A stretch of DNA of 64,000 nt from Hyaloperonospora brassicae. Lineage: Eukaryota > Oomycota > Peronosporomycetes > Peronosporales > Peronosporaceae. This document shows positions 35,770 to 43,359 of this stretch, piece after piece. Location of the stretch: the NCBI GenBank assembly GCA_947650285.1, contig CANTFL010000034.1:248001-312000 (forward strand). The letters run 5' to 3'. Made by a program: the position numbers and the translations under genes. The notes beneath the pieces were generated by a model. That model was given only the letters and a program-made list of their open reading frames with translations. It had not been told where the DNA came from and searched no databases. How positions within the stretch are numbered: the stretch's first letter is position 1; each line of letters starts with the position of its first letter.

Positions 35770-35785
35770 TGGTAGCACTTTGTAG
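35770..35785 (+). other. Element B primer-binding site
   Basis: TGGTAGCACTTTGTAG begins two bases after the LTR, the normal spacing. Eight bases (TGGTAGCA) would pair with the 3' end of an initiator-Met-like tRNA. Confidence 0.75.
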
Positions 35786-35811
35786 TCCTTCCAAGGACCA
35801 CATCATCCAAC

Positions 35812-36966
35812 ATGAACATGTTGGATGAAGAAGACACCTTTCACGCCACGCGTGAAGGGTTTACCCATTTGAGTGACATCGAATGGGGTGCGGTAGAACG
35901 AATGAGTTCTACCGTAGGCGAACTCGTCGTCAGCACCATGTTGGAGTCTCTAGACAGAGACCAACAACATGCTGCTATCGCCAAGTTCATTCACAATGAA
36001 CTTGCTCTCGAGAGGGAGAAAGTAGCCTTGCTTCACCAGCAAGGCTCTCAACAGGCCGAGCAGTTGAGAGAACTCGGTGCTCAACAGACGGAGCTGTTGA
36101 GACAGCAGCAATTCCATGCTGCTTTGGGCGGGACGGCGCATGCGCGTCGTCCCGAAGTGATGAAAGTCGACATTTCCAAGTACAGTGGAGTCCCGGAGGA
36201 CTCCCTGTTACTATGGTTTGTCGAACTCGACAGAGCCCTAAGGGCTCGTCGCGTCGAAGATGAGCAAATGAAACTCACATTTGCTCAGACCCACTTGGCA
36301 GGGCGTGCCAAAACTTGGTCCCTGGGACTCGAGAGTAGCGACCCAAATGTGTTTAGGTCGCTAGATGACTTCAAGTCCCGGCTCAGACAAACGTTTGAGC
36401 CGCCACGTGCTGAGTTCAGGGCTCGTTCTGAGCTCCTGAAACTCAAGCAGGGTAAGCGTGATGTGCACGCTTACGCACAACATATACGACTCCATGCGAG
36501 TAGTATAACTGCAAACCCAGTTCATGAACACACGTTGATTACGGTGTTCATGCAAGGGCTCGCAGAAGGGCCCGTCAGGAGCCACCTGTTCCGCCTTGAG
36601 CTGAATACGCTTGAAGAAGCGATATCAGCCGCGGAACAGGAAGACTTCAGCATGAGACAGGCTCATGCTAGCTCAAACTCTTACCGTCCACCGAGACGAC
36701 AAGAGATCGGAGGTCCAGAACCAATGGACCTCTGTTATGTTGAGAGCGAGAGACCTCGCTCTACAAGCAACAAGCGATTGCAGAGGTGCAATCGCTGTCA
36801 GAAGTTAGGGCACTACGCATACGATTGTAGTGCTCCGCGCCCAGTACCAAACAGTACTGAGCGAAATGGACGACCATTCGCCAGAAAGGGCAATGGGCGT
36901 GGGTCCAGCGCTGTTGCGAAGCCGCAACAGCGAGACGGGCCATCAAAAAATGGTCGGGGTCAGTAG
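35812..36966 (+). CDS. Element B Gag polyprotein
   Basis: Intact 384 aa from the first ATG, 45 bp after the LTR. Acidic N-terminus, then a coiled-coil segment (residues about 62-105, with repeated EKVALLHQQ / QLRELGAQQTELLRQQ). The gypsy capsid (retrotransposon gag) domain covers about 125-290, with WFVELDRALRARRVEDEQMK and LAGRAKTWSLGLE. At about 324-337 there is a CCHC zinc knuckle, CNRCQKLGHYAYDC (C-x2-C-x4-H-x4-C), then a basic tail. Gag forms the virus-like particle and binds element RNA. It ends at TAG 36964-36966; a slippery site lies 12 bases before, so part of the product may continue in the -1 frame into protease. Confidence 0.95.
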   Translation: MNMLDEEDTFHATREGFTHLSDIEWGAVERMSSTVGELVVSTMLESLDRDQQHAAIAKFIHNELALEREKVALLHQQGSQQAEQLRELGAQQTELLRQQQFHAALGGTAHARRPEVMKVDISKYSGVPEDSLLLWFVELDRALRARRVEDEQMKLTFAQTHLAGRAKTWSLGLESSDPNVFRSLDDFKSRLRQTFEPPRAEFRARSELLKLKQGKRDVHAYAQHIRLHASSITANPVHEHTLITVFMQGLAEGPVRSHLFRLELNTLEEAISAAEQEDFSMRQAHASSNSYRPPRRQEIGGPEPMDLCYVESERPRSTSNKRLQRCNRCQKLGHYAYDCSAPRPVPNSTERNGRPFARKGNGRGSSAVAKPQQRDGPSKNGRGQ

Positions 36967-36984
36967 GGGCGGAGCGCCCTACTG
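36945..36984 (+). promoter_or_regulatory. Candidate -1 frameshift signal at the gag-protease junction
   Basis: In the Gag frame the heptamer A AAA AAT (36945-36951) fits X XXY YYZ. After 9 bases comes a stem with arms CAGTAGGG (36961-36968) and CCCTACTG (36977-36984), which contains the Gag stop codon. A slip of -1 enters the frame that encodes protease. Element C keeps the same offset of frames, showing that it is not a fresh mutation, though its heptamer is mutated. Hairpins are common all over this element, so the stem alone is weak evidence. Confidence 0.55.
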
Positions 36985-37397
36985 ATCCAGCAACCTCAAG
37001 AGAATTTGCAAACCTCTTGACGAAAGTTGCTCCAGATACACAATCATTGTGTGTCTCTGCACCTGGTGATGACGTTTCGCTCATCACCTTGAAGTTGGAA
37101 GCGACAAATGACTTGTCGCTTCGTGCCCTAGTAGACTGTGGGGCGTCGAACAATTTTGTTCGTCGCCAGTCACTAAAGGGTCGTAGGCTCAAGTTAGTTG
37201 AGCGCGAAATTCCCCTCACGAGGATGACGGTGCGCCTTGCAACAGGCGCATCGATAACCGTTGAGAAACGTGTAGTGGGAACTAACTACACGTTAGAGGG
37301 CGAACAGTACGATGATGAATTTATCGTACTAGATCTGGATGACAAATTGATGTCATCCTGGGATTACCTTGGCTCAGAAAGTACGAGCCAAGGGTAA
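36966..37397 (+). pseudogene. Element B retropepsin-like protease, 3' end frameshifted
   Basis: Open from 36966 in the -1 frame relative to Gag. The active-site strand is ALVDCGASNNFV, where Cys replaces the usual Thr/Ser of D-[ST]-G-A. LATGASITVEKRVVG follows. The second signature is lost from this frame because one T is missing in AAATTG at 37344-37349: element C has AAATTTG there and reads on through the ILGLPWL motif. From 37349 the motif continues in the pol frame. So the break is a single-base deletion in B, not a normal domain end. Confidence 0.8.
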
Positions 37398-37414
37398 GCT
37401 GGCAGCATCGATCC

Positions 37415-40400
37415 GTGAAGATGCCTGCCGCTTGTTCATCAGACGGCCATCTGATGAACATCTTGGAGCGTCCAAAAGCGTGTGGATGTACTGCGAGTTT
37501 GTGCGATGGCCTCACTTGCGGTACGGTCGTTAGCACGACTGCACAAGGTCGCAGTGTAGTTGATCACTACACTGTGGAGCAAGCTCCCGGCGGCTGTACA
37601 GGAGTACAGGCTGCGCCGAAGGTCCACCACTCGAATAAGTCGAGTGGACCGGGACATGGATGCATGCCTAGCGGGCAGCATCTTAGAAGAAAGAAATCCG
37701 TTGCCCCCAAGGGGCAACATGAAAATCCTAGGTCGACTGGAGAGTCGACCGTAGAGGATCGGTTCCTGACTGTGGTTGCACAGCCACAGTCGGAAGACGT
37801 CGAGGGAATAAGTCCCCACGTACTTGAGGAAGGAGTTCCTCAAGAGTTGCTTGCTGAGGGATCAGGCCCTCAGCAACCTGTGGAAGCAAGATCCCAGGAA
37901 GAAACCGAGACGTTGAACGTCTTGGTTAATGACGGATCAAGCGTAGGCGCTTATACGCTTGATCTGATTGTGCCTCCGAAGTTGACTTCGGAGATAACTC
38001 AGTTGCCAACGCTAGAACCGAAACGGTTCTTGCGTGATCTGCGTAGTGGCAAAGTCAAGCAGATCTGCGTACTCGTCACAGAGGACGAGTATGTGACCGA
38101 CATTCGGTCGGCAACAGTATTTGCTGAGAACGAACGGGTTCTCAGCAGCTCATCGATGGACGAAAGTGTCCTCGATGAGAAGACTCGGATTGAGCGATAC
38201 GCGTCCCAATCCTGGGAGTCACTTCAGGCAAATCCTTTGTATAAGGATTTGATCGAATTCAGGGATGTGTTCCCTGAATCCGTACCTTGCGAGTTGCCTA
38301 AGGACAAAGGCACTCGACACGAGATCGAGCTCAAACCGGGCTCGAAATACTGTGTCATGAAGCAGTGGCCACTGCCTCGTGAACAAGTGATAGCGATCGA
38401 CAAGTTCTTTGCCGATCGCTTAGCAGCGGGCCATGTGAGGGAATCAACATCCCCTCACAGCTCTCCGACCTTCTGTGTGCGAAAGGCCACAGGAGGGTGG
38501 CGGATAGTGCACGCATTCAACAAGTTGAATGCTGCAACGGTACCGGCTCAGACGCCGATACCGAGGAAGGACGTAATCATAGATGGTATGTCAAAGAGTA
38601 CCATCTTTTCGTCCATGGATCTGATGGATGGATTCTATCAGATCCTGATGCGTGAACGGGACGTCCCGTTCACAGCAGTGAGTACCCCCAGCGGGATGCT
38701 GTGGGAGTGGCTAGTGATGCCACAGGGGCTGAGTAATGCCCCTGCAACATTCAACAGATGTGTAACAAATCTGTTGAGACCGGTGCGAGACTTCGCACCG
38801 AGTTACTTCGACGATGTGTTCGTCCATAGCCGGGCTATGGACGGGAAGACGGACGTTGAAGTTCACAGAACTCACGTTCGTCAGGTTCTTCAACTTATGC
38901 GCAAGCATAAGTTGTACGCCAACCTCAAGAAGTGTATATTCGCGGCTAGCGAAATACCACTTCTTGGGTGCATCGTGGGGAAACACGGCGTACGCCCTGA
39001 TCCCGAAAAGATCAAGGCGATCACCGACTGGCCAGTGCCAGTCGATGTCAAGGGACTAAGGAAGTTCCTTGGACTAGCGGCGTACTTGCACAAGTACTCG
39101 CGCAACTACGCCGAGATGACAGTACATCTTTCTTGCTTGCTCAAGAAAAATGTCAAGTGGTCATGGAACGCTGAGTGCCAGCGTTCCTTTGAAGGTATCA
39201 AGCAAAGCTTGATGCAATCGCCGATCTTGGCGATTGCAGATCAGGACAGACCATTTCATGTGGTCTGTGACGCCAGCGATTTCGCAATCGGCTGTGCGTT
39301 AATGCAGTTCGATGCAGATGGCGCGGAGCGCGTCATCTGTTATCAATCGCGTCAGCTGCAAGCAGCTGAGCGTAATTACCCAGTGCATGACAAGGAACTC
39401 CTTGCCATGAAATACGCACTGGCTAAATTTCGCGTCTATCTCTTGGGAGATAGACCGTTTGTTGTCTACACGGACCATGCGTCATTACGCACGGCCGTAA
39501 ACAGCCCACACCTCTCGCAAAGAATGGCGAGGTGGCTGTCTTTCTTCGCGGAGTATAACTTCTCCGTGGAGTATAAACCGGGACGACTCAATGTCGTCGC
39601 GGATGCTCTTTCGCGCCGGCCCGATTTCGAGCCGGACGCGCAATCCAACAGTGAGGACAAGCCCACTGTTGCGACACTGTCAGTCAGTGTCCCGTCGTCA
39701 AGTTTACTTGACGACGTACGAAAGGCATACGCGGAAGATAAGGATCTTCTGCGATTGATGGATCATCTGGTGAATCCATCCAGTAAATCCATGAGGGATT
39801 TACCGGCTTTGTACCGATCCTTATCGGATCGGTATAGTACACGCAACGGATTGCTGTACTATACAGCTGTTGCCGACGACACGCCTCGTGTCGTCGTACC
39901 CGCTCATCATGATTTGCGATTGCGCATCATGTATGAGTGTCACGATGCCCCAACAAGCGGCCATCGTAATAGAGAAAAGACTTACCTCACGGTAAGTCGC
40001 GACTTTTACTGGCCCCGCCAGTATCAGTTTGTTCGCAAGTACATCCGTGCTTGCGAAGTATGTCAACGGGTGAAGCCTAGTCCTTCATCCCGTGCGCCAT
40101 TGCAGCCTCTGCCTGTTCCGACAGAGTGCTGGCAGTCCGTTTCAATGGACTTCGTCTTCGGGTTTCCCGAAGACGCTCACAAGAATAATGGTATTCTTGT
40201 GTTTGTGGACCGATTCAGCAAGATGGTCCATCTTGCTGCTGTCCCTGAGTCAATCAAGGCTCAAGGTTGTGCTCGTGTCTTTCTAGACACGGTCTTTAGA
40301 CTCCACGGGTTACCCCGTGAACTCGTATCCGACCGTGACCCTCGGTTCACGGCGGAATTTTGGCAAACCGTGTTCCGTACTCTCGGAACACGATTGAAGA

Positions 40401-40879
40401 TGTCCACTTCTGACCATCCAGAAACAGATGGTCAGACGGAACGTGCGAACCGTGTCCTCGAAGAGATTCTTCGAGGATATGTCCACTCGTTTCCGAGTTG
40501 GAGCGAATTCCTACCCATGGTGGAATTCGCCATCAATAATTCGGTGCATGCTTCAACACAGCACACACCGTTTTACGTGAATGGCCTACGCCATCCACGT
40601 GTGCCCACCCTTCTAGAGTGTGACTCTTGGATAAGGGGGGAGGGACTCGCTCGAGCAAAAACCGTTTTGGCTCTTGCTCATCACGTGTCGACGCAAACGT
40701 CGTCACGTATGATGCCGATGTCGATCAAGTCGACATCGATGAAGAAGATCATCTCAATAATAGCGAAGACGCTATTATTGATTCGGATGATGATGACGAT
40801 GCTGGTATATTCAGCATCGCCAACGATTATGCCAGCGAGGAAGAAGACAACCTCGCTGAAGAAGAGAGCAATCTCTTAG
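37415..40879 (+). CDS. Element B Pol: RT, RNase H, integrase
   Basis: 1154-aa open frame, also open upstream to the protease 3' end (37349). After a low-complexity linker come RT (about 325-540; catalytic YFDD at 464-467), RNase H (about 610-740; first catalytic Asp in VCDASDFAIG at 619; TDHASLRT) and the integrase zinc domain (H-x6-H...CEVC, about 835-890). The integrase core has Asp912 (MDFVFGFP), Asp973 (VSDRDPRF) and Glu1009 (DGQTERANR), giving the exact D,D-35-E spacing. The last 80 residues are out of frame: the true integrase C-terminus continues in the -1 frame after a G-rich run near 40633-40645. All catalytic residues are present, so enzymes could be made, but not as one full polyprotein from this copy. 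Confidence 0.93.
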   Translation: MKMPAACSSDGHLMNILERPKACGCTASLCDGLTCGTVVSTTAQGRSVVDHYTVEQAPGGCTGVQAAPKVHHSNKSSGPGHGCMPSGQHLRRKKSVAPKGQHENPRSTGESTVEDRFLTVVAQPQSEDVEGISPHVLEEGVPQELLAEGSGPQQPVEARSQEETETLNVLVNDGSSVGAYTLDLIVPPKLTSEITQLPTLEPKRFLRDLRSGKVKQICVLVTEDEYVTDIRSATVFAENERVLSSSSMDESVLDEKTRIERYASQSWESLQANPLYKDLIEFRDVFPESVPCELPKDKGTRHEIELKPGSKYCVMKQWPLPREQVIAIDKFFADRLAAGHVRESTSPHSSPTFCVRKATGGWRIVHAFNKLNAATVPAQTPIPRKDVIIDGMSKSTIFSSMDLMDGFYQILMRERDVPFTAVSTPSGMLWEWLVMPQGLSNAPATFNRCVTNLLRPVRDFAPSYFDDVFVHSRAMDGKTDVEVHRTHVRQVLQLMRKHKLYANLKKCIFAASEIPLLGCIVGKHGVRPDPEKIKAITDWPVPVDVKGLRKFLGLAAYLHKYSRNYAEMTVHLSCLLKKNVKWSWNAECQRSFEGIKQSLMQSPILAIADQDRPFHVVCDASDFAIGCALMQFDADGAERVICYQSRQLQAAERNYPVHDKELLAMKYALAKFRVYLLGDRPFVVYTDHASLRTAVNSPHLSQRMARWLSFFAEYNFSVEYKPGRLNVVADALSRRPDFEPDAQSNSEDKPTVATLSVSVPSSSLLDDVRKAYAEDKDLLRLMDHLVNPSSKSMRDLPALYRSLSDRYSTRNGLLYYTAVADDTPRVVVPAHHDLRLRIMYECHDAPTSGHRNREKTYLTVSRDFYWPRQYQFVRKYIRACEVCQRVKPSPSSRAPLQPLPVPTECWQSVSMDFVFGFPEDAHKNNGILVFVDRFSKMVHLAAVPESIKAQGCARVFLDTVFRLHGLPRELVSDRDPRFTAEFWQTVFRTLGTRLKMSTSDHPETDGQTERANRVLEEILRGYVHSFPSWSEFLPMVEFAINNSVHASTQHTPFYVNGLRHPRVPTLLECDSWIRGEGLARAKTVLALAHHVSTQTSSRMMPMSIKSTSMKKIISIIAKTLLLIRMMMTMLVYSASPTIMPARKKTTSLKKRAIS

Positions 40880-41859
40880 CAGTGCGCACGAAGCGCACTG
40901 CTAGACAAAACAAAGAGTCAGCAGAGAACTTCCTGCTGACTCGAGAAGCGGTAGTCCGTTTCGTTCAGGACTCCATCGCAAATGCGGTGGACCGTCAGAA
41001 ACGGAACGCAGACAAGAATGGAAGAGCAAATGTTCTTTCATTTAAGGTTAATGACCTAGTACTACTGTCAACGGTAAACCTACCTGGACATGCAGTCACT
41101 AGTGTCGGCAGTAGTAAACTACTGCCGAAATACATTGGGCCATTTCGAGTGTTGCATCGCAAGGGCAATGCATACACACTCGAATTGCCACGTAGGATGC
41201 GCACGCATCCTACGTTTTACGTGGGGAGGCTTAGGTCGTACTGTCAGTACGAGCCTTCTTCTTCCGATGAAGATAGCCCCCACGTTCAAGGACATCCATC
41301 AAGTTCTTGCGTTCGCGCTCCAGACGATCCGTCTGGTCGCGCAGATATGATACCTCGGTATTCAACCGAGTTATCTCTCCGCGAGCTGTCGCCAGCTCGC
41401 CGAAAAGGGAGCGGACATCCCGCTCGACCTGAAGCTGCGCCGTGGCATAATCGGCGCGATCCCTCGCCCGATCAGCCTCGTGATCCTTGCGGTTCTTCCG
41501 CACGGTGTCGGTCAAAGCGTAGCGTCGGTCGCGCTCGTGCTTCAAGTCATCGCGCAATTCATCGATTGCGCGATCCATCTCGTAAGGGTCGAGATGGTGG
41601 GCCTGGGGTTCTGGAGGAGGTCTTTCCTCCTCCACCACATCCTTTGGTGGATGCTCACGGTGATCAACGCTTTCTAGTGGAGCGTATCTTGAATCACCGT
41701 GACGATTCAGGATCAAGGACGAGCTACCTCGTCCAGTGGCGGGGGTATCCACCCTCTTGGAACAGCTGGGAGCCCCGCTCTCAGCTGTTGATGGATGTTG
41801 AAGGTCTCGTCCGCCAGTATGACGAGACCCATCCGATGAGTCCTGTGGCCCATCGGTAA
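40627..41859 (+). CDS. Element B integrase C-terminus and chromodomain (frameshifted 3' part of pol)
   Basis: A 410-aa open frame that carries the rest of integrase in the -1 frame relative to 37415-40879; its apparent start is arbitrary. It contains an acidic insert (DSDDDDDAG), then a GPY/F-type module ([28 protein letters not shown]). A Pro/Arg-rich stretch follows, whose other strand encodes a coiled coil. Last comes a C-terminal chromodomain at about 345-402, with aromatic and core residues in [27 protein letters not shown] and LVRQYDETH. Chromodomains in gypsy integrases steer insertion to marked chromatin. The family is therefore a chromovirus-type element. Confidence 0.88.
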   Translation: MDKGGGTRSSKNRFGSCSSRVDANVVTYDADVDQVDIDEEDHLNNSEDAIIDSDDDDDAGIFSIANDYASEEEDNLAEEESNLLAVRTKRTARQNKESAENFLLTREAVVRFVQDSIANAVDRQKRNADKNGRANVLSFKVNDLVLLSTVNLPGHAVTSVGSSKLLPKYIGPFRVLHRKGNAYTLELPRRMRTHPTFYVGRLRSYCQYEPSSSDEDSPHVQGHPSSSCVRAPDDPSGRADMIPRYSTELSLRELSPARRKGSGHPARPEAAPWHNRRDPSPDQPRDPCGSSARCRSKRSVGRARASSHRAIHRLRDPSRKGRDGGPGVLEEVFPPPPHPLVDAHGDQRFLVERILNHRDDSGSRTSYLVQWRGYPPSWNSWEPRSQLLMDVEGLVRQYDETHPMSPVAHR

Positions 41860-41914
41860 ACACGCGCCCTAGGCGCTTGTAGACGGATTGCAAGTTTGCA
41901 ATCGCGTCACGCAT
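41231..41914 (-). CDS. Element B antisense frame 2: coiled-coil protein opposite pol 3' end
   Basis: 227 aa on the minus strand, fully opposite the integrase tail and chromodomain. Its ATG (41914-41912) overlaps the end of antisense frame 1 by eight bases (ATGCGTGA). The N-terminal third is Ser/Gly/His-rich; residues about 110-210 are a long charged coiled coil ([40 protein letters not shown]). The end is basic (YLHRKKKAR). Element C encodes the same protein: RRYALTDSVRQHRKDREAIR there against [20 protein letters not shown] here, with mostly conservative changes, and its ATG is at the aligned position. No family recognised. Possible roles: RNA or Gag binding, or particle assembly; this is speculation. 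Real translation is not shown. Confidence 0.6.
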   Translation of the reverse strand: MRDAIANLQSVYKRLGRVFTDGPQDSSDGSRHTGGRDLQHPSTAESGAPSCSKRVDTPATGRGSSSLILNRHGDSRYAPLESVDHREHPPKDVVEEERPPPEPQAHHLDPYEMDRAIDELRDDLKHERDRRYALTDTVRKNRKDHEADRARDRADYATAQLQVERDVRSLFGELATARGEITRLNTEVSYLRDQTDRLERERKNLMDVLERGGYLHRKKKARTDSTT

Positions 41915-42683
41915 CTCCTCCGAGAGATGTGCCCTTCCCCAGGGCCAATTTTAGGGAGTACACATCCCTATGTGCACGCTGCGAGTTGTCAACACAACTC
42001 GCACAAGGGTCTCCCCATGTGAGGCAAGGAATGCCTGCCTCACTCGATAAACAATGCAACCGGTACCTAGCACCGGTTGGCGTTCGCCGTTCGAACCTGA
42101 GGCGTGTTGCCTCAAGTTTCTTGAGCCACCCTTCTCGTCCAAAATTCGTTACGTTTTGGACGAACGCGTTCCACGCAGCCAAAAGCGATGTTTTGTCACG
42201 CTTTTGGTTGCTATTGTACCATCGATGTCTCAGGAAGCCATCGAGATAAAAATCTTCTTCAGCGCGAAAGTTCTTCGCGCTGGGACTCAAGCCGTGAAGC
42301 TCGGTTGCATCGAATAAGGGTATTCGATGGTGTTGGCCTGTCTCGTGAGACAGGCTATTGATGAGTTGTTCGGGCAAACGCCACGGCTTCAACTCATCAC
42401 GCTTCACAGTGGTACCCTTGTCGGTACCACGGCTCCCAGATTGACGACGGCTCGCGCCATCGTCAACACGCTCGTGCGAAGACGCACGAGCCGGCGGTGG
42501 TGAAGAATAGAACTCACCACCCTGATCATCGTCATCACTGCCGAACAGACTGTGATGCGAATCACGAGTCCGTTCGTTCGGCAGTGGCCTTGGCGAATAC
42601 TGAGGCGTCGCCGGTGAGCGAGACGCCTCTGGAGCATTGCCCGAGTCAGACACGTCTGACTCGCCAGAGTAGACGACCTCCAC
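41907..42683 (-). CDS. Element B antisense frame 1: acidic N-terminus plus globular domain
   Basis: 258-aa minus-strand frame between pol and the 3' LTR. It starts at ATG 42683 with MEVVYSGESDVSDSG, followed by a long disordered Ser/Pro/Asp stretch (SDDDDQGGEF) to about residue 115. A globular part then has a W-rich core: FYLDGFLRHRWYNS, then WNAFVQNVTNFGREGWLKKL, then GARYRLHCLSSEAGIPCL and CASCVDNSQRA. Element C encodes a homologue (WNSFIGNIDNVGRDTWLDKL, GDRYKLHRLSREVGLPCL, CQSCIDNSVRA), although it is broken. Protein similarity with many DNA changes argues for past selection on this strand. I recognise no domain family. It would be transcribed from a promoter near or in the 3' LTR, opposite to the genomic RNA. 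Confidence 0.65.
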   Translation of the reverse strand: MEVVYSGESDVSDSGNAPEASRSPATPQYSPRPLPNERTRDSHHSLFGSDDDDQGGEFYSSPPPARASSHERVDDGASRRQSGSRGTDKGTTVKRDELKPWRLPEQLINSLSHETGQHHRIPLFDATELHGLSPSAKNFRAEEDFYLDGFLRHRWYNSNQKRDKTSLLAAWNAFVQNVTNFGREGWLKKLEATRLRFERRTPTGARYRLHCLSSEAGIPCLTWGDPCASCVDNSQRAHRDVYSLKLALGKGTSLGGDA

Positions 42684-42954
42684 ATCGGGGTCACCATGCT
42701 AACGCGGTGTGATACCGCGTGCACCTGCAGCACCTGTTGCTGCAGGCGAAGAAGGGGCGACAGACGACGAAGCGTCTGCCGCAGAGGCTTGCACAGCACC
42801 AGGCTGTGTGGGTCTTGAGTCACCTCGCATAGACATGTTAGCTATGCGAGGTCAAGCGGAAAGTGAGTGGAACGGACCAAACAAGTACTCTCTGTCCCAA
42901 TGGTGGCCAACGGGTGGCCTCCATATTTCGATAGTCATACGGTGACTATCAGTT
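42684..42954. other. Leader of the antisense genes, before the 3' LTR
   Basis: 271 bp between the antisense ATG and the polypurine tract. It holds strong hairpins, the best with 11-bp arms at 42822-42832 and 42842-42852, and another at 42932-42951. An open plus-strand frame at 42709-42945 has no recognisable content. This is the likely 5' UTR or promoter of the antisense unit. Confidence 0.5.
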
Positions 42955-42966
42955 AAGGGGGGGTGA
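42955..42966 (+). other. Element B polypurine tract
   Basis: AAGGGGGGGTGA directly before the 3' LTR; the expected primer for plus-strand synthesis. Confidence 0.8.
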
Positions 42967-43354
42967 TGTAACGGGGCAGCCCGTTACATGATATTGTCAC
43001 TTAAGGAAAGTGACAATAAAGAATATAAGATGGATATTCTTTAAACAATATCACCAAAGTGGTGATATTGAAGGGTCGACCAAAGGGTCTGTTCATTGGT
43101 TGATATCGTGATGATATCAACCCACCAATCGCCGCAAGACGCGCGCAATGAGTGGTGACGAGACGTCACCATACATGCAGTTATATTAGTATAATTGAAT
43201 TAAGTCAAACGAAGAGACAGTAGTTTAAAGACTTAATTTATTAATATAACAGTTCTACTTTTACCCTACCTACGCTTCCTCGCTCGCCACGTGTACGTCC
43301 GTCGGGGCACCCAAATCCCTTGCGTTAAGTTACGCAAGGGTGTGCCCCGTTACA
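42967..43354 (+). repeat. Element B 3' LTR
   Basis: 388 bp; I see no difference from 35380-35767. Followed by the right target copy TAGAG. Confidence 0.95.
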
Positions 43355-43359
43355 TAGAG

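Larger units (their letters stand above)
35380..43354 (+). mobile_element. Element B: recent chromodomain-type Ty3/gypsy retrotransposon with antisense genes
   Basis: 7975 bp, flanked by a perfect TAGAG duplication (35375-35379 and 43355-43359). The two 388-bp LTRs read as identical, so insertion is recent. Order: LTR, primer site, gag, protease, RT, RNase H, integrase and chromodomain on the plus strand. Two overlapping frames on the minus strand lie between pol and the 3' LTR, followed by the polypurine tract and LTR. Gag is intact, but two single-base shifts (near 37347 and near 40633-40645) break pol, and gag and protease are in different frames. The whole element is packed with short perfect inverted repeats (see findings). 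Confidence 0.97.
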
